A stretch of DNA of 64,000 nt from Cladopsammia gracilis (GCA_022457155.1 JAJGOT010000217.1:1183001-1247000), one strand, 5' to 3'. Positions 51,131-60,347 are shown, counted from the first letter of the stretch. Translations and numbers: made by a program. Notes: generated by a model not told the origin, from the sequence alone.

Positions 51131-51652
51131 ATGAATAAATTAAGACCGATTTCTCGGAAAAACATCGCGATAAACAAGCGCTTTCGAGTCGTTTGTTTAT
51201 CAAAAAATGGTATTAAAAATATAAAGTATCTTATAAAACAAATGGAAAAGTCTGTGAAAGAGTTGAAAGCTGAAGCAAAAGAGCAGAAAATTAAAGGATG
51301 GTATCTAATGCGGAAAGCCGAACTCATCGATGCTTTACAAGCTGTAGAATTGAAAGAACCTGTGAAATCACCAGAACGTAAAGAAAAACTTTGCCCACAC
51401 GGGAAAAATAAATACAATTGTAAGGAGTGTTCGGGATCAAGGATTTGTGAACACGGTAGACGACGGTATTTTTGTAAAGATTGTGGTGGAAGCGGAATCT
51501 GCATTCATGGAAATAACAAGTACTATTGCAAGGAGTGTAGTGGAAATCAGTTTTGTGAACACAATCGAGTGAAATATTATTGCAAAGAATGCGGTGGAAA
51601 CGGTATCTGTATTCACAAGAAAGATAAACGCTGTTGTAAGGATTGCAGGTAG
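51131..51652 (+). CDS. SAP/Rho-N-like protein with five Cys/His repeats
   Basis: The likely start is the ATG at 51242, directly before MEKSVKELKAEAKEQKIKG; the 51131 ATG adds 37 unconserved residues. After the SAP/Rho-N-like module come five 18-residue repeats of C-x-H-x6-C-x2-C (CPHGKNKYNCKEC, CEHGRRRYFCKDC, CIHGNNKYYCKEC, CEHNRVKYYCKEC, CIHKKDKRCCKDC), each able to bind one zinc. Similar repeat proteins occur in protists and giant viruses. A DNA- or RNA-binding regulator is plausible but unproven. Confidence 0.65.
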   Translation: MNKLRPISRKNIAINKRFRVVCLSKNGIKNIKYLIKQMEKSVKELKAEAKEQKIKGWYLMRKAELIDALQAVELKEPVKSPERKEKLCPHGKNKYNCKECSGSRICEHGRRRYFCKDCGGSGICIHGNNKYYCKECSGNQFCEHNRVKYYCKECGGNGICIHKKDKRCCKDCR

Positions 51653-51694
51653 GAAAAAATGGTCTTAAGGAAATAAATATGTAATTATAACAAC

Positions 51695-52360
51695 ATGCAA
51701 CTGTCAATTCTCTCAGATGTTCGCAATGAAGATATTATTTTCAGCAAACCGATAAAAAATGACCTTTACAATTATCAAAGGATTAAGATACAGATCGATT
51801 ACGGTGATAATAAAAAAGGTCCTTTAGTCATTGAAACACCGTTTCTTTTCAGTTTTGGTGTGACCGAAAGAAGAAGTAAAGAAGACGCAAGTCGTGAGCT
51901 ACTTGGTTATTCTATTCCGGTTTGTTTATGGTCCAAAGACGATGAACCGACACCGGAAGAAGATGAGTTTTATATTTCTTTGGAAAATTTTCAAGAACTT
52001 TGTTACAAGCGTTTAGAAGAGGCTTGTGGTGAAGAGATAGCTGATAAATTAAATAACCTTTTATATTACAAGGACAGTAATATAGGAAATAATCCACCAA
52101 TATTATATGCTAAACTCAATTATTCAGAAAAGTCTGATAAATTTTTAACGCTATTCAAAACAAAAGGAAACAAAAGAGTCGAACCGCTCGACTATCTTAA
52201 TTCATATTGTCATGTGAAATTAGCTTTGATAATTGATAGTATTTATATTGGTGAAAAAGCTGTTTCAATTCAAGTAAAGGTTCATGAGGTATATTTCAAA
52301 CCGTTACCTCAACGAGAATCGTTATTAACGATACAAGAAAGCGATGATGAAGAAGATTAA
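51695..52360 (+). CDS. Conserved DNA-virus protein of unknown function, paralogue 1
   Basis: 221 residues. Conserved blocks KGPLVIETPFLFSFGV, LLGYSIPVCLW, ILYAKLNYSEKSDKFLTLF and KLALIIDSIYI, with an ESLLTI end and an acidic tail (ESDDEED). I associate this pattern with proteins of unknown function in nucleocytoplasmic large DNA viruses (possibly DUF5871-like, uncertain). An ssDNA-binding role would fit the acidic tail but is speculation. The upstream TCTTAAGGAAATAAATATG motif is shared with the next gene. Confidence 0.6.
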   Translation: MQLSILSDVRNEDIIFSKPIKNDLYNYQRIKIQIDYGDNKKGPLVIETPFLFSFGVTERRSKEDASRELLGYSIPVCLWSKDDEPTPEEDEFYISLENFQELCYKRLEEACGEEIADKLNNLLYYKDSNIGNNPPILYAKLNYSEKSDKFLTLFKTKGNKRVEPLDYLNSYCHVKLALIIDSIYIGEKAVSIQVKVHEVYFKPLPQRESLLTIQESDDEED

Positions 52361-52371
52361 ATATCTGTTTA

Positions 52372-52401
52372 TTTTTCATTTCTTTTACTAGAAATGAAAA
52401 A
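52372..52401. terminator. Palindromic stem between the paralogous genes
   Basis: TTTTTCATTTC (52372-52382) and GAAATGAAAAA (52391-52401), directly after paralogue 1. It reuses the stem found between the PolB and integrase genes. Confidence 0.5.
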
Positions 52402-52404
52402 ATC

Positions 52405-52437
52405 GTCTTAAAAAATAAATATGGTAATATAACAAAT
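52405..52437 (+). promoter_or_regulatory. Shared upstream motif of the paralogous pair
   Basis: GTCTTAAAAAATAAATATGG, then TAATATAACAA just before the ATG. Nearly the same string precedes paralogue 1 at 51663-51694. A promoter role is inferred from position and repetition. Confidence 0.4.
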
Positions 52438-53115
52438 ATGAATCCTTCAAAAGTTTTAGAATATTCATCAAATATTATTTTCCATAAACCGGTAAAAAAC
52501 AGCAAAACCGGTTTTGAAATAATTAAAATTGACACCAATAAAGGTCCGCTAGTAATCGATTCACCATTTCTTACAATTTTAGGTGTAAAAGAGACATATA
52601 GTCAAAACGAAAGTAGTAAACTACTTGGTTACACCATTCCTGTTCGCTTATACGGTGAAGAAGGACGAAGTCGAATGTCAACGGAAGAAGAAGAAAAGTT
52701 TATTGATTGTATGGTTTTTATTAGAGACATCTGTAGGCGACATTTAAAAGGTGTTTATGGTGAAAAAATAGCTAATAAGATAAAAGGTATTTTTTATGGT
52801 TTTCAGTTTGAAGGTATGGGTACAAGAATTACTGGGGGTTCAATAAGATCTGAAATGTTTAATGTTAAACTTCTCAAATATTCAAAACAAAGGGATAAAA
52901 TTTTAACAAGAATCGCAATGAGAAAGCTAGAAAAAGTCAAATTGGCTCTGATAATCGATAGTATCTATATCAGCAAAGAAGAAGTTTCATTTCAAGTTAC
53001 GGTACATGATATATATGTTAACCCACAAGATTCGCTACTAACAATACCTGAAGAAAGCGAAGAAGATGAAGTTTTTTCTTCAAACTGTGCTATGTTAACA
53101 ATGAGTATCGATTAA
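52438..53115 (+). CDS. Conserved DNA-virus protein of unknown function, paralogue 2
   Basis: 225 residues, the same architecture as the preceding gene: NIIFHKPVKN start, KGPLVIDSPFLTILGV, LLGYTIPVRLY, KLALIIDSIYI and DSLLTIPEESEEDE end. The two are clear tandem paralogues but diverged well beyond 50%, so the duplication is old. It is the last gene of the right arm, 59 bp from the terminal repeat. Confidence 0.6.
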   Translation: MNPSKVLEYSSNIIFHKPVKNSKTGFEIIKIDTNKGPLVIDSPFLTILGVKETYSQNESSKLLGYTIPVRLYGEEGRSRMSTEEEEKFIDCMVFIRDICRRHLKGVYGEKIANKIKGIFYGFQFEGMGTRITGGSIRSEMFNVKLLKYSKQRDKILTRIAMRKLEKVKLALIIDSIYISKEEVSFQVTVHDIYVNPQDSLLTIPEESEEDEVFSSNCAMLTMSID

Positions 53116-53174
53116 AATATATACCGTCACTAAATTATAATGATGGGTTTCATAAATTAACGACAAAACACACT

Positions 53175-53302
53175 AGATCTTGAAAAGTACCCTATAGTGA
53201 ATAATTATAGGTGAATCGTCTATAATTATACGATGAACGTTAAATTAACGATAAAACACACTGAAAATGGAAAAGTGCCCCAGAGTCCCTATTATAACTA
53301 CT
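53175..53302. repeat. Polinton terminal inverted repeat, right
   Basis: 128 bp, exact reverse complement of 30772-30899. Confidence 0.93.
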
Positions 53303-53308
53303 TTTTTA
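53303..53308. other. Polinton target site duplication, right
   Basis: TTTTTA, matching 30766-30771. The following bases (ATTTGTACACCATAC...) continue the host foldback arm seen at 18700-18760. Confidence 0.9.
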
Positions 53309-53410
53309 ATTTGTACACCATACCTTTACCATCGATTTCATTGATACGTGACATGCCCTTTGGGTGTTGTATACTGAATGATGAAATGAAAAAAATGTTA
53401 AATTACCTAC

Positions 53411-53674
53411 ATCACGGACAACGTGGTTTACTGTTTGACATGCGACAAATGCCCATCAACTGTTTACATTGGAGAGACTGGGCGCAGGTTAGCTGACCGT
53501 TTCAGAGAACACCGCAGGGATGTAATCAACGGCAGAAATGACCTTCCCGTACCTGCGCATTTTAACCAACCAAATCACTCACTGCAGGATATGAAAGTCG
53601 CTGTATTGAAGGCAGGCCTGGCCAACCAGGAGTATCGCAGGAAGCAGGAAATGCGTTTTATTTTCAGGCAATAA
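53411..53674 (+). pseudogene. GIY-YIG nuclease remnant of a PLE
   Basis: About 85 residues with VYCLTCDKCPSTVYIGETGR and RLADRFREHR, the core of the PLE-type GIY-YIG nuclease with its CxxC pair. No RT precedes it. Ends at 53674. Confidence 0.8.
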
Positions 53675-53830
53675 ACCATGGCCCCGAGTGGTCTAAATCA
53701 AGACTTTTCTTTCACGTGAATTCATTTTTTTGCCCACTCGCGCGCCGGCGCGCGCTGCCACGTGCGTGATCATGTAACTAGACACGTGAGCTAATTTAAC
53801 GAACTTTTTTACGTTTTTTTAATAGTTTTG

Positions 53831-53866
53831 TATCCTGAAGAAGGCAGCATTGCCGAAACGTCGGTA
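53831..53866 (+). ncRNA. Hammerhead ribozyme-like motif of the PLE fragment
   Basis: CTGAAGA (53835-53841), helix II GGCA-GCAT-TGCC (53843-53854), GAAA (53855-53858), then CGTC with predicted cleavage after 53862. TATC (53831-53834) and GGTA (53863-53866) can form helix I with one G-U pair. Helix III is minimal. Confidence 0.6.
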
Positions 53867-53923
53867 AAGAAAAATTATACGAACAGCGTCAAATTTAACA
53901 TAGTTTTCATTTCATCATTCAGT

Positions 53924-54613
53924 GTAACGCTGCGCAGGTATTTTAAATATTTATCAATTTAATGGATTCCTTGCGTAGAAAACAAAAAATTAAAATTACC
54001 TTCAAATCTAAGGCGAGAATTTTGATTACTTTGTCAAATTTAGCATATTAAACAACACTGTATTCAATACAATGATCCTTTCTATCGAAAGTTAACGATA
54101 AGATGGGTTTTAAATCTGTTTTTGTTTGTTTGAACGGTTTGTTTACATCGAGCTGCGCCATGCGAGCGCTAATCACGCCATCATAATTTTTTAAAAAAAC
54201 TTTTGGGCTAAAAACTAGGCACGTTTGCGTTATTTACTCATTTTTTCGACGTTTGTAACTTTGAAAACTTTAAAAAGATCTATCGAATTTGTTTTGTTTC
54301 AACGAGAAATTTATGGTGTGAAACTTCGGCGTTTAGGAATGCAGTGCGCATTGATTTGAAATCATTCCTAAGCATAACAAAGAAGTATTCGTCACTTTGG
54401 ACGCCATTTTGATTGTTGCGTAGCGGGCTCGCTTAAACGCAGCAGTTACGTGGATGAGTGCATGCGCGAGAGGCCAAACCAGTTTGCAAACTTGTGTTAC
54501 CGGTTCAAAGTTAATTTATTCGTCCATTGCGCTGGACGGTGGCTCGATCAAGGAAGTAACGGATACGCCGAACGAGAGAGAAACCACTGCGAGCAGCTCG
54601 GCGTAGGGAAATC
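53924..54613. other. Gene-free stretch
   Basis: No supported coding region or element ends. It precedes the duplicated GPCR upstream block. Confidence 0.45.
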
Positions 54614-55385
54614 CACTGCTCGCAGGGTAGCTTTTTTAAATATTCTAGGAACTTCTAGATATTTATTCTTAAAATAATTATAAATAATTGAAGATATGAG
54701 ACTTTCTTCAGATAATGAAGTTGAGATTTAATTGGGACATCTCGTCTCCACAGTTGACATCTAGTTTTCCTTTCTATGAAAAATCAACTGTTAACAATTG
54801 CTTTGGAGATATTATTAATTAAGCATAGGAAACTTTAGCTTCCCTAGCTACCATGGCTTTTGCATCACCTTAAATATTTTACATAGTTTTTACATTTTAC
54901 ATTCTTGTCCACGAGCAATAAAAGTAAATAAAATATATCGTACTTTTCATTTTCATCCAAGTGAAGCTCTATGAATTGGTTGAGGTCAGTGACGTAACCA
55001 AATTCTGCCTCCCTGATCTCAGTGTCACACCCTGGCTTTGTAAATTCAAACGGCAACATTTCACAAACTAAGTAGGCCGGATAAGTGATTAACTCAACTT
55101 GCTTCCGCTAATGTTTTTCGCTCTCTGATGACAGTCCCATCAGTCAAACCATCTGTAGATACAAGACATTGTATTACCAAAACTAATTAAACCCCCTCGG
55201 TTCCAAATTTATTCCTAATAAAATTTTACTAGGCAAACAAGTGTCCCACACTTTGTTGCAATTATCCTAAATTTAAAAATGCCAATTAGTAAAAGGAATT
55301 AGCATTTATTATTCGTGGCCTATAAATAAATGTGTATTGTATTAAACACGCCACAGTAGATACATCGCTTAAAGCCGTCCTCATC
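54614..55385 (+). repeat. Duplicated GPCR upstream block, copy C
   Basis: Matches 28097-28870 closely up to the point where the receptor would start, then switches to the 55424 block. No receptor follows, so its coding part was lost or replaced. Confidence 0.75.
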
Positions 55386-55839
55386 TATAGTTTATTTCGA
55401 TTTATCTCGATTGATCGTCTCATCGAGTTTATTTCCGAGAACTGTGTTAGAGGGCTAATACACAAAAATTGACTTAAAATGATGAACATTTAGTAGGAAC
55501 ATAAGAAATAATTTTAATCGATTGTTAACTAGCGAAATATAGAGATCTTTTAAAATTCTAGAATTAAACTTCTAGTTATTTTTTTTTTCTGAAACTAATT
55601 ATATATAATTGAGGTATGAGACTTCCTTCAGTTAATGAGGTTGAGATTTAATTGGGACATCTTGTCTCCAAAGTTGACACTAATTAGTTTACACTAGTTT
55701 ACCCGTTTCTCTGATAAATCAGCTGTTAAAAAGTGCTTTTGGGGACTTTATTAATTAAGCATAGGAAACTTTAGCCTCCCTAGCTATCACGGCTTTTGCA
55801 GCACCTTAAATATTTTACATAGTTTTTATATTTTACATT

Positions 55840-56010
55840 GTAAAAGGTTTGAACCCAGGAGTATCAGTAGTCTGTTGTTTGTGATCGTCCGGGTGAGTGT
55901 AGTTCTGAAAAGAAGATGACTTCCGCTCAGGTTGTCGAAACGTCAGTCATTGTCAACAACCACAGTTCTTTTCAGAACTACACTCACAAGGACGATCACA
56001 AACAAAAGAC
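55840..56010. mobile_element. 171-bp insertion with a 13-bp target duplication
   Basis: TATATTTTACATT occurs on both sides (55827-55839 and 56011-56023) and once in the empty homologous site at about 19328-19340. The insert has ~45-bp inverted arms (from about 55869 and to 56010) around GTCGAAACGTCAGTCAT, a GAAACGTC block like the PLE hammerheads. ATGACT and AGTCAT can pair as helix I, but no CTGANGA core is present. Probably a PLE-derived small element. Confidence 0.7.
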
Positions 56011-56414
56011 TATATTTTACATTCTTGTCTATGAGCAATAAAAATAAATAAAATATATCAATTTTCATCCAAGTGAAGCATGAATGTAAATGGTTGAATT
56101 GAATTGAATTGGTTGAGGTCAGCCTGACGTCACGGTGACGTAATCAAATTCTGCCTCCCTGATCTCAGTGTCACACCCTGGCTTTTTAAATTCAAATGGC
56201 AACATTTCACAAACTAAGTTGGCTGGATCAGTGATGGACTCAACTTGCTTCCGCTGGTGTTTTTCGCTCTCTGGTGACAGTTCCCATTGGTCAAATCGTG
56301 CAGATATAAGACAGCACCTGAGTCTAGGACTCTCCTCTTCAGTAAATGACTGTCCTTATTATTTACATCAATGTATATACTTATCTCTTACCTCCTTAGC
56401 TTCGTAACTTTGTA

Positions 56415-56678
56415 TCATGTTTCACCAATGTCTGCTTTAATTTCATTGCGCGCCAGGATGTCACCCTGTGGGATTGTGATTTTAAATACCTTCCCCAAGG
56501 CCTCCTTCAGAATACCTTCTCTTTCTAATTTAACCATGGCTCTCAGTTCATGGAGTGCTTTAGCTTGCATTGGAACCTGCAGCACCGCCACTTTCAGCTG
56601 TTCTGGTCTCTGGTACTGCTTTGCTTTGAACGCCATTTTCTTTGTGGTGTTTGAATGAATAAAACCCGGCGTTACCAA
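56415..56678 (-). CDS. Conserved hypothetical fragment (copy D)
   Basis: 87-residue frame whose last ~65 residues equal those at 19710-20024; here not broken by the LINE tail. Contains MAFKAKQYQRPEQLKVAVLQ. No domain recognised. Possibly a remnant exon; coding status is uncertain. Confidence 0.25.
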   Translation of the reverse strand: MVTPGFIHSNTTKKMAFKAKQYQRPEQLKVAVLQVPMQAKALHELRAMVKLEREGILKEALGKVFKITIPQGDILARNEIKADIGET

Positions 56679-57404
56679 TCGATGAAATCGATGATCGGAA
56701 ATTCAATCGACAAATCGATATCAATCGATGAAATTAGTTAATTGATATCGATTGGTATCGGCCAATCGATGACCAATCGATAGTCACAAAAAAACGTTCA
56801 TCGATTGATGTCGATTGGCATCAATTGATATCGATTGGCAAGTACTTTCATGACAGATGTTCCAAATGAAATTGAGCCGCGAAGCGGCGACAAACGAGTC
56901 GCGAAACAGTGAGTTTTCGCCGCTTCGTGCGTGTCTCACTTTTCGCCGCTTTAATTTTTCGACTCATGATAGCGAGTAAATAAGACTTCAAACAAACTTT
57001 CGCTCTCGTTTGGCCTGAAACTCTCATGCACTCTCGGCGATTCCTGTGCGCTCTCATCGAATTTCGCCCACGCTTGCTGAGTGTTGAATAAAAACTCTCG
57101 TGCAACTGAACTCTCATCCTTCAACTCACGGTGACTCTCATTCTCGTTTGGCTAAAAGTCATGTTTTCAAAATAAATGTGTCGAATTTTCATATTTAAAG
57201 AGTAAGAAAACTGCTTTGTGGCTTTGTGATAATCGATAACAATCAATGACAATCGATAGCAATCGATGACAATCGATAACAATCGATGCCAATCGATAAG
57301 GTCACAAAAACTTCTTCATCGATTGATCATCGATTATTAATATCAATCGATTAATTGATATCGATTTTAATCGATCATCGATTTCGTCGATTGGTAACGC
57401 CGGG
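56665..57404. mobile_element. 740-bp DNA transposon with ATCGAT-rich ends
   Basis: CCCGGCGTTACCAATCGA at 56665 is inverted at 57404. ATAAAA flanks both sides (56659-56664 and 57405-57410) and occurs once at the empty site in copy A near 20015. Both subterminal zones are packed with ATCGAT/AATCGATA words. No transposase frame is convincing. Confidence 0.8.
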
Positions 57405-58936
57405 ATAAAAACATCGGACAATGTGGGATTAATATTTGTAGTAACCGATTAATTTCCTCGCACTTTTATTAAGAAATAGCACATTTCGTACTTCAGACAA
57501 TAGGCGACAATATGCGGCTGACACATCATCATTTTGAACCCCAATTACATTCATGGTAAGGTAAGGGCGCTGTTCTTTACTTAAATGGGTGTTTCTTGGT
57601 GTTACGGAAACCATTGTTGGTTAGCTTTTGTGTTGTGGTGTGGGTATTGTTTAGTGTCTTTTGAATCTTTTGTTTTACGTCATTTGGTGATCACACCATC
57701 CGCAACACCAAGAAACTATCACTTAAATTGTTATTTTGGGGATTATCTGCTATATCATACAACAGAGTTTCATAAATGACCAAATTTGAGAACTATTTGT
57801 ACAAATGACAACTGAAATGAAATCCGCTTTGCTACCAGCCGAGGAGAACACGCAAATGCGTCAAATGCCTCAATGATGTCACAGCGGGAAACAGATACGT
57901 ATACAGTGTATGTGCAGCAGATGTGTTGTTCAGTTGCCAGTTGCCACGTAAAGCACGTTACAGTGTCCGTGACAAGTTTTACAAGTTTTACTTGCTCGTG
58001 TGTATGAATAACAAGTTTTCTTTGACAAGTTTTGCCTTGACAAGTTTTATTTGCCCGTGTGAACGAATAAACATCTTTGATAAGTTTTCTTTGTAGCCAG
58101 CAATACAGTTGTACAGCGGACGAAGAAAACACACGCCGTTTTATTCGTTGACCATGGCTTACATCGGCTTACATGTATTTAAGGGAGAAATGGCATGGTA
58201 AGATCAATACCAGGAACTTCAGCTCTTATGAGCTCAAGAACCTCTTCGTAGTCAGTCATTTTTAGTTTCTATTTCTATAGGATTCTGCCTTTGTATTCCA
58301 CAAAGTTTCTCTGAGTCGAGGTATTCTAGTTGACGTGATGTGGCAGAATCGGTCCAACGAACAGATTTAGCTGCCATGTTGTTATCAGCCGTGAATGCTA
58401 CTCCAAACAGCAAGACCGCTGAGCGCCCGCGATTTCGGAACGATTCTTGTCAAGTTTTCCTTGTTGAGTATACAAATAAGCAAGTTTTGCGATGTGATCA
58501 AGTTTTTTTAACAAGTTGCCTGGTTCAAAAGCTAGAATTCCAGCTTTTGAACAAGTGCACTTGACAAGGAAAATCTTGACAAGTTTCTATTTACACACGA
58601 GCAAGTAAAACTTGTCAAGGCAAAACTTGTTATAGAAAACTTGCTCGTCCGCAAGAACGTGCTTAACTCAGGATTTATCAGCATTTTCCAAAAAATAGAA
58701 AAGATAACATGGACTTACTTTAAGCCTACATGTATGAGTCTAGATCTGTTTACTTCTCTTTTTTTTTGGAAGTAAAAAGAACCCCACTGTGTTTTTTGTG
58801 GAACGTCTTGCTTAACGAGAAGGAAACTGAAATGGTCTGACATGATTACAGTTTTCTTGAAGATCTCTCGGTTTCATTCTGACTCGACTTCGCCTCTAAC
58901 TACGATAACATCACCGCCGACGAAAGAAACATCATA

Positions 58937-59689
58937 ATGCACGCTAAAAGCTCCATCCTAATCCACAAGAACCAACCCTGGCAAAAGAAAGGCAACACGA
59001 CATTCGACGTCACCATGGGAAGCTTCGACGGCGCCGAAACATGCGAACTCGTGGGAAGCTTCCTCCTATCTCAACTCCAGCACCTAAATATTAACGTCGG
59101 ACTTTACCGAGACGACGGACTAGCCATTACTAACGCTTCACCCAGAGACACAGAGAACACCAAGAAAGAAATATCAGGCCGCATCTTTAATAATAACGGA
59201 CTACGTATCACCATAGAAGCTAACAAACAAATCATTAACATCCTAGACGTCACATTTAACCTCAACCAAAGCACCTATCAGCCCTTCACTAAACCGAACA
59301 TTAAACTTCAATACGTCCACCGCGAGAGCAATCACCCGCCCATCACTGCAAAGAACATTCCCGCCGGCATCAACAAACGCCTTTCATCCCTATCTTCCGA
59401 CAAAGCATCCTTTGACCAAGCCGTCCCTCCATACCAGAAAGCACTCGACGAAAGCGGCTACCAATACACGCTACAGTATGAACCTCCAACAACAAACAGA
59501 CGGAAAAACAGACAACGCAACAACATCATCTGGTATAACCCTCCATTTAGCAAAAACACCAGCACCAACATCGGATACAAGTTCCTCGCCCTAATAGACA
59601 AGCACTTCCCTAAACATCACAAGCTCCGAAAAATCTTCAACCGCAACACCATAAAAATAAGTTACAGCTGTATGAAAAGCAGATTCTAA
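58937..59689 (+). pseudogene. Reverse transcriptase C-terminal half (YRDDG type)
   Basis: 250 residues. FDVTMGSFDGAETCELVGSF resembles RT motif B, NVGLYRDDGLAIT is motif C with catalytic DD, and ILDVTFNLNQSTYQPFTKPN and YVHRESNHPP are thumb landmarks of this cnidarian RT group linked to GIY-YIG nucleases. Fingers and motif A are missing through 5' truncation. The frame ends at 59689 where a frame change separates it from the nuclease. Confidence 0.75.
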
Positions 59690-59718
59690 AGTCATCCACG
59701 CAAGCCAACGACGCCGCC

Positions 59719-60180
59719 ACAGCTAACTCTAATACCACTCAAGACAAGAAGACATGCAACTGCCGACAAAAAAACACATGCCCACTCGACGGAAACTGCC
59801 TTCAATCATCAGTCATCTACCAAGCTACAGTCACGCGCAACGACAACAACACAACAGAAACATACATCGGACTTACGGAAAACGACTTCAAAACAAGATA
59901 CCGAAACCACACCGCATCATTCCGCCACTCTAAACACAGAAACTCAACTGAACTAAGCAAGTACACCTGGACTCTCAAAGACAACAACATCGAACACTAT
60001 ATTTCATGGCGCATCCTGTCTTCGCATTCACCGTACAACAGCTCAAGCAAAAGATGCAACCTCTGCCTAAAGGAAAAATTTCTAATCATTTGCCGGCCGA
60101 AACTTTCTACACTTATCAAACGTAATGAACTCGTGTCTTCTTGCCGCCATAGAAACAAAGCCCTTCTACGCAACAGCTGA
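59719..60180 (+). pseudogene. GIY-YIG nuclease domain of the PLE-like element
   Basis: Frame with CNCRQKNTCPLDGNCLQ (Cys cluster), TYIGLTENDFKTRYRNH (GIY-YIG core) and the SFRHSKHRNSTELSKYTW segment, stop at 60178-60180. It is offset by one base from the RT frame 58937-59689; no ATG supports separate translation. Confidence 0.75.
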
Positions 60181-60271
60181 ACTGTTAAACTTCGCGCCGC
60201 ATAGATTTGTTATTGTTATTATGTAAATTATTTTGTATATAAGAAGCGATGGTAAAGAATATTCTTATTGA

Positions 60272-60314
60272 ATCCCCTGATGAGTGGGCAACCACGAAAC
60301 AGGCTTGTTGGGAT
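60272..60314 (+). ncRNA. Complete type I hammerhead ribozyme
   Basis: Helix I ATCCC (60272-60276) / GGGAT (60310-60314); CTGATGA core (60277-60283); helix II GTGG-GCAA-CCAC (60284-60295); GAAA (60296-60299); helix III ACA-GGCT-TGT (60299-60308); T at 60309 is position 17, so cleavage is predicted between 60309 and 60310. All invariant core bases are present. It lies at the 3' end of the PLE-like element, the known place for such ribozymes. Confidence 0.85.
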
Positions 60315-60347
60315 GAAAGCGTAGTTTATTTGCTTCTTTCCTCCATA

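Larger units (their letters stand above)
30772..53302. mobile_element. Polinton/Maverick (adintovirus-like) element, 22.5 kb
   Basis: Identical 128-bp inverted ends (starting AGTAGTTATAATAGGG), a 6-bp target duplication and the full core gene set define a Polinton: protein-primed PolB, retroviral-type integrase, A32-like ATPase, adenain-like protease, double jelly-roll capsid protein and penton-like protein. Left-arm genes read leftward and right-arm genes rightward from a 49-bp divergent gap at 47287-47335. A 4.26-kb duplication inflates the length; without it the element is about 18.3 kb, within the usual range. Several genes are damaged (see entries), so it looks non-autonomous now. Confidence 0.95.
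53373..53923 (+). mobile_element. Truncated Penelope-like element with inverted ends
   Basis: A 20-bp inverted repeat (ACTGAATGATGAAATGAAAA at 53373-53392 and its inverse at 53904-53923) encloses a GIY-YIG coding remnant and a hammerhead-like motif. Partial inverted terminal repeats are typical for PLE insertions. The RT is gone through 5' truncation. Confidence 0.7.
55424..58880 (+). repeat. Segmental duplication block, copy D
   Basis: Second copy of 18917-21509, longer because of insertions at 55840-56010 and 56665-57404. It ends at the 5' border of the PLE-like insertion (58881). Confidence 0.8.

Noticed and set aside
54450..54677. 75-residue frame and tRNA-like wording nearby
   Set aside because: No cloverleaf with proper A and B boxes and no protein domain could be found.
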